Shown: positions 1 to 6,890 of the stretch, piece by piece
Position numbering within the stretch: the first letter of the stretch is position 1
Layout: the number at the start of each line of letters is the position of its first letter
From: Prevotella sp. UBA746
GTDB taxonomy: Bacteria; Bacteroidota; Bacteroidia; Bacteroidales; Bacteroidaceae
Assembly: GCA_002298545.1 (NCBI GenBank)
Contig: DBKQ01000059.1
Coordinates: 15,149-23,863, forward strand
Direction of reading: 5' to 3'
DNA length: 8,715 nt
The notes under the pieces: generated by a model
Told to the model about the DNA's origin: nothing
Database searches by the model: none
The model's input: only the letters and a program-made list of their open reading frames with translations
Made by a program: the position numbers and the translations under genes

Positions 1-44
1 TCTTCATTCTTCATTCTTCATTAAAAATATTCTTCATTCTTCAT
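1..44. repeat. TCTTCAT heptamer tandem repeats
   Basis: Three perfect head-to-tail copies of TCTTCAT fill bases 1-21 and two more fill 31-44, separated by TAAAAATAT. The tract is cut by the window's left edge, so its full copy number is unknown. It lies directly upstream of the -7 promoter motif of the nucleotidyltransferase gene; the second block covers the place where a -33 box would sit, and no TTTG is visible there. Confidence 0.8.
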
Positions 45-53
45 TTAAAGTCG

Positions 54-61
54 TACCTTTG
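54..61 (+). promoter_or_regulatory. -7 promoter element TACCTTTG
   Basis: TACCTTTG matches the Bacteroidota -7 consensus TAnnTTTG. It would start transcription near base 68, giving a leader of about 29 bases before the ATG at 97. No TTTG -33 box is present 19-21 bases upstream, where the heptamer repeat lies. The same 12-base string TACCTTTGCACC occurs in the promoter of the tRNA-Leu gene at 7.2 kb (minus strand). Confidence 0.6.
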
Positions 62-96
62 CACCTACGTATAATCAGAAGTGTATTTTTTAGTAT

Positions 97-1521
97 ATGA
101 GAATGTTGTCAGACGCCGAACTGGCGCAAATCCTTGATAAAGAAATTTTCCATAAAATATCAGAGGCAGCCGACTCGCTTGGAGTGGAATGCTATGTCGT
201 GGGCGGATACGTACGCGACCTATTCCTCGAACGTCCGTCAAACGATATCGATGTAGTCGTAGTAGGCAGCGGCATACGAGTAGCCGACGAGTTGCGCAAG
301 TCGCTCGGCAAGAAAGCCCATATCTCAGTGTTCCGCAACTTCGGAACAGCACAGGTAAAATACAAAAACACCGAAGTAGAATTTGTAGGTGCCCGGAAAG
401 AAAGCTATACCCACGATTCTCGCAAACCGATAGTAGAAGACGGAACACTCGAAGACGACCAGAACCGTCGCGACTTTACCATCAATGCCCTTGCCGTATG
501 TTTGAACAAAGAGCGCTTCGGTGAACTCGTAGATCCCTTCGACGGTATCTATGATATGGAAGACGGTATAATCCGTACGCCCCTCGACCCCGACATAACC
601 TTCTCCGACGACCCGTTGCGCATGATGCGCTGTATCCGTTTCGCCACACAGCTCAATTTCTATATCGAAGACGAGACCTTCGATGCCCTTCAGCGCAATG
701 CCGAGAGGATAAAGATAATCAGTGGGGAGCGAATCGAAGAAGAGTTGAACAAGATAATGATGACCAAGACCCCGAGCAAGGGCTTCGTCGACTTGCAGCG
801 TTGCGGACTCCTTCAGCTCATACTCCCCGAACTGAGCTGTATGGACATCGTGGAGACCCGCAACGGCAGGGCACACAAAAACAATTTCTATCATACCCTC
901 GAAGTCCTCGACAACGTATGCCGCCATAGCGACAACCTTTGGCTTCGCTGGGCAGCCCTGATGCACGACATCGGCAAACCGCGCAGCAAGCGTTGGGACC
1001 CTGTAGCCGGCTGGACATTCCATAACCACAATTATCTTGGAGCCAAGATGGTTCCCGATATCTTCCGTCGCATGAAGCTCCCTATGGACGCAAAGATGAA
1101 GTATGTGCAGAAGATGGTAGACCTCCACATGCGCCCGATAGCCATCGCCGACGATGTAGTAACCGACAGTGCCGTACGCCGTCTCATTAATGATGCCGGC
1201 GACGATATCGACGACCTCATGACCCTTTGCGAGGCAGACATCACGAGCAAGAATCAGATCAGAAAACAGCATTTTCTTGAGAATTTCCGTATAGTGAGAG
1301 AGAAACTTGCCGATTTGAAGGAGAAAGACTTCAAGCGTCTTCTCCAGCCCGTAATCGACGGCAACGAGATAATGGAGATGTTCCATCTCAAACCGTCGCG
1401 CGAAGTGGGCACCCTGAAGCAGACGCTGAAGAATGCCGTGCTCGACAATAAGGTGCCGAATGAGCGGGAGCCCCTCATGCAACTCTTGATGCAGAAGGCG
1501 AAGCAGATGGGGCTGTGCTAA
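97..1521 (+). CDS. cca: tRNA nucleotidyltransferase (CCA-adding/poly(A) polymerase family) with HD domain
   Basis: Class II nucleotidyltransferase of 474 residues, expected to add or repair the 3' CCA end of tRNAs in the cytoplasm. The N-terminal domain has the family signature GGYVRD (residues 36-41) and the catalytic DID pair (D50, D52) that binds metal. The nucleotide-recognition region RRDFTINALA follows (about 124-133), then the neck segment DPLRMMRCIRFA (172-183) and GERIEEEL (210-217). The C-terminal half is an HD phosphohydrolase domain with H266, the H290-D291 pair and H343. Length is usual for HD-containing members. The start at 97 fits the -7 box at 54-61; an in-frame ATG at 103 is an alternative. 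No Shine-Dalgarno is visible. CCA-adding and A-adding enzymes cannot be separated by eye, so the symbol is by family. The tRNA-Leu in this window lacks an encoded CCA and would need this activity. Confidence 0.93.
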   Translation: MRMLSDAELAQILDKEIFHKISEAADSLGVECYVVGGYVRDLFLERPSNDIDVVVVGSGIRVADELRKSLGKKAHISVFRNFGTAQVKYKNTEVEFVGARKESYTHDSRKPIVEDGTLEDDQNRRDFTINALAVCLNKERFGELVDPFDGIYDMEDGIIRTPLDPDITFSDDPLRMMRCIRFATQLNFYIEDETFDALQRNAERIKIISGERIEEELNKIMMTKTPSKGFVDLQRCGLLQLILPELSCMDIVETRNGRAHKNNFYHTLEVLDNVCRHSDNLWLRWAALMHDIGKPRSKRWDPVAGWTFHNHNYLGAKMVPDIFRRMKLPMDAKMKYVQKMVDLHMRPIAIADDVVTDSAVRRLINDAGDDIDDLMTLCEADITSKNQIRKQHFLENFRIVREKLADLKEKDFKRLLQPVIDGNEIMEMFHLKPSREVGTLKQTLKNAVLDNKVPNEREPLMQLLMQKAKQMGLC

Positions 1522-1530
1522 TAAAAAAAG

Positions 1531-1650
1531 AAAAAAGTTTTTTGGTGATTTTACCCTCACACCCTCACCCATAGCCCCCAAATGCCCTGTATATCGGGGT
1601 TTCAAGGTGTGAGGGATAGTGTGAGGGATGGTGAGGGATGGTGAGGGATG
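1531..1650 (-). repeat. Structured intergenic repeat, copy 1
   Basis: This copy lies between the 3' ends of two convergent genes and is about 110 bp homologous to the inverted copy at 6745-6863. The parts are an A6-G-T6 tract (1531-1543), a left outer arm accctcacac (1553-1562) pairing with gtgtgaggga (1619-1628), a second arm pair cctcac/gtgagg, and an inner hairpin at 1575-1599. It ends in three exact copies of GTGAGGGATG (1621-1650). Read with the minus-strand regulator gene, the structure follows the stop codon and is followed by T-rich sequence, as copy 2 follows its own upstream operon. It may act in termination or 3'-end protection; this is inferred. Confidence 0.8.
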
Positions 1651-1668
1651 CTTGATGGATTATTAGAA

Positions 1669-3249
1669 TTATCCACGGATAACAGACTTCTTGTTAACCC
1701 TCGACCTAATGGAGCGCAGCGACACCTCCGCCACACCCATAATCGTCATAATCTCGGCGTCAGTCTTCCCTATATGTTCAAGTATAAGGAAAAACTTGTA
1801 TTTAGGCGATAGGTCGTCAAAGAGATTATCCAGTCGGTCAACAAACTCCACGTCGACAAGTCTGAAGTATTCAATAACACATTCAAAGTCGCGTTTCTTC
1901 CACAACACAGTAGTCTTCCCCTTCATAATGTCGCTATATAGCAGATACCCTCTGTTAAGCGTGTCGCGATGCTTCTCGAGCAGTTTTTCCTTGCGCCTGT
2001 TTATCGTTTCAATTTCCTTTTCCCGGCTTTCCCCCTGCCTTTTCAGTTCCACAATCTGCGATTCATAGCTCCTTATCATCATCTGGTCGTGAGCCATAGC
2101 CGCCTTCGTCTTATATTGCTTGTATCTCAGATAAAGCAGCGCAATACTTACGCACAGCGAGAGGATGATAATAACGGCAACAGCAATAGTCATTTTCCTT
2201 TCATATTCCTGTTTAGAGTTGATATTGTCAAACTCAGCCTGCATAGCCTTCAGATTAATGTCGTCCCGCTTCATCGCCATACTGTCCTTCAGATTGATAA
2301 GCCGTTCGGCAGTAGCCGCAGCAGCGATGAAATCAGCATTTTTCGTCTGATTCCTGAACATAGCGTGCAAGACATCATCCTTCACCTGCAGGTTGCCGGA
2401 TTTCAGTGCCTTCGTCCACATCTCGTCGGCAAGCTTATTGTTTCCCTCGCCGGCATATATAGAGGCAAGGTTTTCGTATGCCTCCTCAATCGGACTTGTT
2501 TTCAGTATCTGCAAGAAATATTCCTTAGCCCTCTCCTTGTCGTTTTTCATGAAATACACCCCGATATTATTCATGATAAACAGTCTGTCGCGTTTCTGTA
2601 TAAACTTCAGCAGCGCCATGCTCTTCTTCAGATAAATCTCCGAACTGTCTTTCTTCCCCTCCTTAGCATACAGCACCGCCAGGTTGTTGAAAGCATGAGC
2701 GAGCCAGTTCTTCTTCTTGGCTATTTTCGATTCGTTCAGAGATTTCCATGAGTATTTCATGGCGGTACGGTCCTCATTGGCCGCCTCGTTGATAACCACA
2801 AAAGCCTCGTAAATCTTGTGTCTCAGTTCGTGGTTGTTAGTCTTTTCTGCGATGAATTCGGCGTTTTTCAGATATTTGATACCGTTTTTCGCATCCCCGT
2901 TGCCATACAGGATGTTCCCTTTATAGAAAAAGGCAGTAGCCAGTTTTTCCCTGTTGCTGTTGCCGTCGGAGTAGAATCTGATAGCGAAATTCAGTCCTTC
3001 CATCGATTTTATCGGCTTATACATTCGGTATGCCGCTTGGGTGTTGAGCAGATAGAAATGAGCCGAATCCTCGGTAGTCCTTATCTCTTCCGGCTTCATG
3101 GCGTTGATTTCAGAATAAGCCGAGTCCACTGCTCCGGCAGCGAGCAGACTGTCTACTGCCGCGAGCTTACTGTTGTAGCCTGTGTTTTTGCTGCAAGATG
3201 CGGCAAAAAGACAAGTGAGTGTAAGAATAATTATATTTAATCTATTCAT
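1669..3249 (-). CDS. Membrane-anchored TPR protein with C-terminal helix-turn-helix (putative regulator)
   Basis: Predicted 526-residue regulator of a type common in Bacteroidota. Residues 1-19 look like a lipoprotein signal (hydrophobic core, AASC with C19). Residues about 27-320 are helical TPR-like repeats, for example FFYKGNILYGNGDAKNGIKYLKNA (about 107-130), NNLAVLYAKEGKKDSSEIYLKKS (188-210) and YENLASIYAGEGNNKLADEMWTKAL (258-282). A transmembrane helix follows at about 353-373, then a charged coiled coil (about 380-430). The end (about 480-522) resembles a LuxR-like helix-turn-helix (GKTDAEIMTIMGVAEVSLRSIRSRVNKK). This topology would put TPRs outside the cytoplasm and the DNA-binding end inside. 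The frame stays open to an ATG at 3285, but that codon overlaps the -7 motif, so the lipoprotein start at 3249 is chosen. It is divergent from the secreted-protein operon and could control it; ligand and targets are unknown. Confidence 0.85.
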   Translation of the reverse strand: MNRLNIIILTLTCLFAASCSKNTGYNSKLAAVDSLLAAGAVDSAYSEINAMKPEEIRTTEDSAHFYLLNTQAAYRMYKPIKSMEGLNFAIRFYSDGNSNREKLATAFFYKGNILYGNGDAKNGIKYLKNAEFIAEKTNNHELRHKIYEAFVVINEAANEDRTAMKYSWKSLNESKIAKKKNWLAHAFNNLAVLYAKEGKKDSSEIYLKKSMALLKFIQKRDRLFIMNNIGVYFMKNDKERAKEYFLQILKTSPIEEAYENLASIYAGEGNNKLADEMWTKALKSGNLQVKDDVLHAMFRNQTKNADFIAAAATAERLINLKDSMAMKRDDINLKAMQAEFDNINSKQEYERKMTIAVAVIIILSLCVSIALLYLRYKQYKTKAAMAHDQMMIRSYESQIVELKRQGESREKEIETINRRKEKLLEKHRDTLNRGYLLYSDIMKGKTTVLWKKRDFECVIEYFRLVDVEFVDRLDNLFDDLSPKYKFFLILEHIGKTDAEIMTIMGVAEVSLRSIRSRVNKKSVIRG

Positions 3250-3282
3250 TAAAGTCGGAGTGTAGCATTTACATTTGTAATG

Positions 3283-3290
3283 CAAAGTTA
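3283..3290 (-). promoter_or_regulatory. -7 promoter element TAACTTTG of the TPR/HTH gene
   Basis: On the minus strand TAACTTTG (3290 to 3283) matches TAnnTTTG. Transcription would start near 3276, about 27 bases before the ATG at 3249. The -33 region reads only TTTTC near 3310-3314, so that box is weak, which would suit a low-level or regulated promoter. Confidence 0.5.
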
Positions 3291-3501
3291 CCGATTTTCT
3301 GTCAAAGTGAAAAGTGTTTTCTTTGTTAAAATATATCTGAAAAAGTATCCCTCTTGGTCTTTATCCTCCATTTTCGTGTTGCATTTTTGATGAAAACAGA
3401 AAGGAAAAAGTCTGTTTGTAGATACGTAACTTGTTAATTGTCTGATAGTTAATCATGAAACAGAAATGCCACAACATGTTACAATCTTTTATGTATAAAG
3501 T
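3291..3501. promoter_or_regulatory. Divergent intergenic region with possible operator sites
   Basis: No credible gene lies between the two divergent promoters; the sequence is AT-rich. Weak candidate protein-binding sites are two direct GTTAAT hexamers at 3433-3438 and 3448-3453, and an 8-bp palindrome AACATGTT at 3473-3480 about 21 bases upstream of the operon's -33 box. Such short motifs can arise by chance. Confidence 0.25.
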
Positions 3502-3532
3502 TTTGGGAGAAACAAAAAACTAAGTACATTTG
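3502..3532 (+). promoter_or_regulatory. Promoter of the secreted-protein operon
   Basis: A TTTG -33 box (3502-3505), a 19-base spacer and a -7 box TACATTTG (3525-3532) form a complete match to the Bacteroidota housekeeping promoter. Transcription would begin near 3539. Confidence 0.75.
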
Positions 3533-3538
3533 GAGCGT

Positions 3539-3668
3539 GATTTCAGTCGTGTAACGATAAAGTTTCAAATTGCCACTCAATTTCTCAGTGTGGATAAACA
3601 ATTGAAAACTCAGCCCTGTCGTTTCCGGCAGACATTATTTTCTCGCAAACCATTAAAATCGTTAATAT
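3539..3668 (+). promoter_or_regulatory. Long 5' leader of the secreted-protein operon
   Basis: About 130 bases separate the predicted transcription start from the first ATG, longer than the other leaders predicted here. A small hairpin CTGTCG-tttc-CGGCAG occupies 3616-3631 and is followed by ATTATTTT. I recognise no riboswitch family. A short open frame crosses the leader (ATG at 3530), but it begins inside the -7 box and overlaps the next gene, so I do not call it. Confidence 0.4.
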
Positions 3669-4139
3669 ATGAAGAAAAGGAAACTACTCGCAGTACTGGG
3701 ACTGGCCGTTAGCGCCGGTTGTTTCGCTCAGGATGACATTACGCTCAAACTGAATTCCGGAAACAAATCCTATAAGATAGACGATGTGAAGTCGATTACT
3801 TTCGACGGAGCCTCCCTGAAGGTCAATAAGCTCAACGATGAGGCCGACACGTATCCTTTTGCCGATATCGTAAGTATCAGTTTCGATACGGCAACGGGTG
3901 TAGATAACCTGCAGGTTGCCGGCAGCAAGCTTACCATCAGCGTAGAGCCGGGCAGCGACATCATTCGCATCGGCGGATATGACGCAAAGCAGAATTACGA
4001 CGTCAGTGTGTTCAGCCTTACGGGTGAGAAAGTCCTCGCCATCAACGGCTGGAAGGGCGACGGCGTGAGTGTAGGCTCGCTGCCAAAAGGCGTTTATGTG
4101 TTAAAGATAAACAATACGACTCTAAAATTCAGAAAGTAA
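3669..4139 (+). CDS. Small secreted protein with T9SS-like C-terminal sorting domain
   Basis: 156 residues and first gene of a three-gene operon. A signal peptide covers residues 1-20 (MKKRK, hydrophobic stretch, cut after CFA before QDD). Two related short segments follow: LKLNSGNKSYKIDDVKSITFD (about 26-46) and PFADIVSISFD (63-73). The rest (about 77-156) resembles a type A T9SS sorting domain: a GVDNL linker, YDVSVFSLTGEKVL (110-123), SLPKGVYVLKIN (137-148) and a basic end, KFRK. Such domains guide cargo through the type IX system to the surface, but here almost no cargo precedes it. No Shine-Dalgarno precedes the ATG. The next gene begins four bases after the stop. Function is unknown; it might be a cell-surface partner of the two following proteins or a stub that lost its passenger. 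Confidence 0.8.
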   Translation: MKKRKLLAVLGLAVSAGCFAQDDITLKLNSGNKSYKIDDVKSITFDGASLKVNKLNDEADTYPFADIVSISFDTATGVDNLQVAGSKLTISVEPGSDIIRIGGYDAKQNYDVSVFSLTGEKVLAINGWKGDGVSVGSLPKGVYVLKINNTTLKFRK

Positions 4140-4143
4140 GACT

Positions 4144-5304
4144 ATGAAAAGATATATACTCATGTTGGCTGCTGCCCTTACCGGCACGGCATTGATGGCA
4201 CAGACCCCTTCTTACAAGATGAAGGTAACACTAAAAGACGGTACGAGGCTCACCGCTCTTACCGATGAAGTGGAGGAGATTTCTTTTGACAAGCTCGGCA
4301 AGGTGAAGGTAAACCTGTCGGAGAGATACAAAACATCAACGTCGCTCGGTGTAAACCTCGACATCGAGGCAAATGCCTCTCGCCTGAAGGCAGTTTGCGT
4401 TCCTGCAACGCAGACCGTTGCCGACCCGAAGGCTTATATAGAGAAAAACGCTGATGTAGACCATAATGGTTCATACAAGAAGTCGTGGGACTTCCTCACT
4501 CCAGAGACCGACTATGTGGTTTATGCCCTGGCATACGATGCTAACGGACTACCGAGCGAAGTAAGTCAGCTGGCACTGAAAACCGGCAAGGCAGCCGACG
4601 ATCCGTTCACGGTGGAGGCTACTACTACAGCAACATCAGTGTCTTACAGTGTAACACCGAAGGGAACGGACTACAAATATTATACAATCTGTACAGGTCT
4701 TGACTATTACAAGGGATGGTGTGATGAAACCGGCAACGACGGCGACGTGCTCAAGCATTTCATTGCAATGTGGAAATATAATGGTTCTATGTATGGTGAC
4801 TCTTGGGAAAGCGAGATGTGGAACTACGAGTCGTATACGGGTACAACGGAAGATGTGCAGAAGCATCTGATGTGGGATGCCGACCAGGTTATGATTTCAT
4901 TCGGAATGTATAAGGACGGAACGCTTGCCACACCTATACAGGTTGACAAGTTCAGGACCAAGGCTCCGGAGAAATCAGACATAAAGATAAACCTCACGAT
5001 AAAGACAAATGAGTGGAGAAATGTTGTTATCGGAGCAGAGGTGTCAAACGACGATACGTATTTGGTGAATGTGCAGCCGGCATCACTCGTTGGCGACCGT
5101 AAGGGAGCAGACCTCCTGAAATGGTTGGTTTACGAGGGTAACACGGATTTGAGCGACTATGCCCAGAGCGGCAGCCAGGACTGGGAGTTCACTCCTTCAA
5201 AGGGAGGCGAGAAATATTATGCCATCGGCTTTGGAATGAAAGACGGTGCTCCGACCACCGACCCCGTGATTATAGAGTTTACCCTTCCTAAGGGCAACTT
5301 CTAA
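4144..5304 (+). CDS. Secreted protein with three fibronectin-III-like repeats
   Basis: 386 residues and second gene of the operon. Residues 1-20 form a signal peptide ending LMAQ. Then comes the short segment MKVTLKDGTRLTALTDEVEEISFD (26-49) shared with both neighbours. Three beta-sandwich-like repeats follow (about 54-147, 153-273 and 277-381). Each closes with a similar strand pattern: TDYVVYALAYDANG (122-135), QVMISFGMYKDG (248-259) and KYYAIGFGMKDG (357-368). The middle repeat carries an aromatic-rich insert (about 186-232; several W and Y). No enzyme motif or T9SS sorting domain is visible, so the final location (periplasm, outer membrane or outside) is unclear. It is a paralogue of the next gene. 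An adhesion or ligand-binding role is only a guess from the fold type. Confidence 0.8.
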   Translation: MKRYILMLAAALTGTALMAQTPSYKMKVTLKDGTRLTALTDEVEEISFDKLGKVKVNLSERYKTSTSLGVNLDIEANASRLKAVCVPATQTVADPKAYIEKNADVDHNGSYKKSWDFLTPETDYVVYALAYDANGLPSEVSQLALKTGKAADDPFTVEATTTATSVSYSVTPKGTDYKYYTICTGLDYYKGWCDETGNDGDVLKHFIAMWKYNGSMYGDSWESEMWNYESYTGTTEDVQKHLMWDADQVMISFGMYKDGTLATPIQVDKFRTKAPEKSDIKINLTIKTNEWRNVVIGAEVSNDDTYLVNVQPASLVGDRKGADLLKWLVYEGNTDLSDYAQSGSQDWEFTPSKGGEKYYAIGFGMKDGAPTTDPVIIEFTLPKGNF

Positions 5305-5347
5305 TGTTGATCTCAACATCGTATAACAATTTAAAGAATAGTCAGAA

Positions 5348-6550
5348 ATGAAAAAGATAATAACAATTGCCGTTGCCGCACTCTTCTCTATGGTTTCATT
5401 CGCCCAGGAGACAACCGACAAGGCGGAAAGAGTGATGATGATAAAGACTGTCGACGGTGAGTCTACGGCTCTTATGCTCAACAACGTTAAGGATATCACC
5501 GTGGAACAGGTCGCTCCGCTCACGATGGACATTGAGGTGAGCAACATCACCGAGACTTCGATGGATATCGATTTCCCTATGCCCGAAGGCTGCAAATATT
5601 GGCTGATGTGCATACAGAAAGACGAGATTACCGGTACGCCGGCAGAAGTGCGCAAGACTATCAAGTCGAAATACAACGATGAGTTCAAAGAGTCGAAATT
5701 CCTTCGCATTCCAAACTTCGAACCGGGCACAAAGTATTATATCTATGCCCTCATGTTCGACCAGGACGGCGTGGCAGCCGGCATCGCATCCACCTCGGCA
5801 ACAACACTTGAGAAGCAGGTGGCAAACGATGAGTTCACTATCGGAGTAGACGGTATCACGAAGACATACGCCAATGTAACGTTCACACCGAAAGACAATG
5901 CGATGAAGTATTACTACAGCGTGGTTTCAGAGAGCGAGCGCCAGCAGATGATAGAGAAATACGGCAGTCTGCGCGATGGCGAACTGGAATACATCAAGTT
6001 CAACGCACAGTCTTCGGGCTTCGAACTGAGCGAATGGCTCGGCTATGTCCTCGCTCAGGGACCTACAACAAAAGACACGAGAGACATAATACAGACCAAT
6101 CTCACACCGGGCACAAAATATTATGCCTTCTGTTTCGGACTGAACACCGACGGCACTTTTTCTACCGAGACATACGAAAAGGAGTTCACCACCGAGGCAG
6201 TCGTTCCGTCAGACAACGTCATCACTTGTGAGGTCGTAAAGACATACTCCGACGGTTGCGACGTTAAGGTAACGACGACAAACAACGACCCTTATATGGT
6301 AACCACCCAGAAGGCAAGTGTTTGGGAGAATTATCTCTCTCAGGCAAACGGCGACAAGATGGCTGCTGCCAGAGAACTGCTCAGAGTGTCGTATGGCGGA
6401 TATGCCGACTCATACACCAAGACAGGCAACAAGGAATTCAAGGTGGAGACAAGTTCATCCGACTCCGACTGCGTGCTTATCGTGTGTGGATATGACAGCG
6501 ACATCACTACCGATGTGCAGATCGTTCCTTACAAGACTCTTGCCGAATAA
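5348..6550 (+). CDS. Secreted protein with three fibronectin-III-like repeats, paralogue of upstream gene
   Basis: 400 residues and last gene of the operon, 43 bases after its neighbour; a small hairpin ATGTTG-atct-CAACAT starts at the neighbour's stop codon (5304-5319). A signal peptide covers residues 1-20 (MKKIITIAV... SFAQ). The shared segment reads MMIKTVDGESTALMLNNVKDITVE (30-53). Three repeats follow at about 56-155, 162-283 and 288-396, with the recurring closing pattern PGTKYYIYALMFDQDG (126-141) and PGTKYYAFCFGLNTDG (254-269). The third repeat aligns with that of the upstream protein (NNDPYMVTTQKASVW against NDDTYLVNVQPASLV). Seven cysteines lie in the mature protein (C82, C88, C262, C294, C304, C375, C380). 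No catalytic motif, lipobox or sorting domain was recognised. Confidence 0.8.
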   Translation: MKKIITIAVAALFSMVSFAQETTDKAERVMMIKTVDGESTALMLNNVKDITVEQVAPLTMDIEVSNITETSMDIDFPMPEGCKYWLMCIQKDEITGTPAEVRKTIKSKYNDEFKESKFLRIPNFEPGTKYYIYALMFDQDGVAAGIASTSATTLEKQVANDEFTIGVDGITKTYANVTFTPKDNAMKYYYSVVSESERQQMIEKYGSLRDGELEYIKFNAQSSGFELSEWLGYVLAQGPTTKDTRDIIQTNLTPGTKYYAFCFGLNTDGTFSTETYEKEFTTEAVVPSDNVITCEVVKTYSDGCDVKVTTTNNDPYMVTTQKASVWENYLSQANGDKMAAARELLRVSYGGYADSYTKTGNKEFKVETSSSDSDCVLIVCGYDSDITTDVQIVPYKTLAE

Positions 6551-6628
6551 AGAACGGCATATCTCGTTTGTGGATTAGACATACGGTAAAGATTGTAAAT
6601 GCCCAATGGGACTTACGGATAAAAGTGA

Positions 6629-6683
6629 CACAAATGGTATTTCTATGCTGCACCAAAAGTGCAGAATAGAAATACCATTTGTG
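6629..6683 (+). terminator. Long hairpin downstream of the secreted-protein operon
   Basis: Two 25-base arms (6629-6653 and 6659-6683) pair with a single mismatch around the loop CAAAA, 78 bases after the operon's last stop codon. Only TTT follows, so this is not a textbook intrinsic terminator. It may still end or protect the mRNA, or be a palindromic repeat. Confidence 0.5.
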
Positions 6684-6744
6684 TTTGGTATAAACGCAAG
6701 GCCTATATATGGTCAATGCTGACGAAGAATATATCTCACTAACT

Positions 6745-6863
6745 TGGTGAGGGTAGTGAGAGTTACCCTCACACTTACCCTCACCACCTGAAACCCCGAT
6801 GTACAGGGCACTTCGGGGCTATGTGTGAGGGTGTGAGGGTAAAATCACAAAAAAACTTTTTTT
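6745..6863 (+). repeat. Structured intergenic repeat, copy 2 (inverted relative to copy 1)
   Basis: The reverse complement closely matches 1531-1628. The outer arms accctcacac (6765-6774) and gtgtgagggt (6831-6840) pair perfectly. The inner hairpin spans 6794-6818: arms CCCCGA/TCGGGG, then a mismatch, then further pairs round a three-base loop. The element ends in A7-C-T7 (6849-6863). An alternative hairpin, GTGAGGGTA (6747-6755) with TACCCTCAC (6764-6772), would compete with the outer arm. It lies downstream of the secreted-protein operon in the orientation copy 1 has relative to the TPR/HTH gene. Confidence 0.8.
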
Positions 6864-6890
6864 AATTTCTGTGAAGTTTCTGATTCTGTT

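Noticed and set aside
325..1605. A 426-codon open frame on the minus strand opposite the nucleotidyltransferase gene
   Set aside because: It is the antisense shadow of a clear family gene, has no recognisable domain and runs into the structured repeat.
1969..2751. A 260-codon open frame on the plus strand opposite the TPR/HTH gene
   Set aside because: It lies wholly within the opposite gene, whose product has coherent signal, TPR, membrane and HTH regions; the shadow has none.
3530..3712. A 60-codon open frame in the operon leader
   Set aside because: Its ATG lies inside the -7 promoter box and it overlaps the signal-peptide start at 3669 in another frame.
5197..5730. A 177-codon open frame on the minus strand across the junction of the second and third operon genes
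   Set aside because: It is antisense to two signal-peptide proteins with clear homology to each other, and has no start signal or domain.
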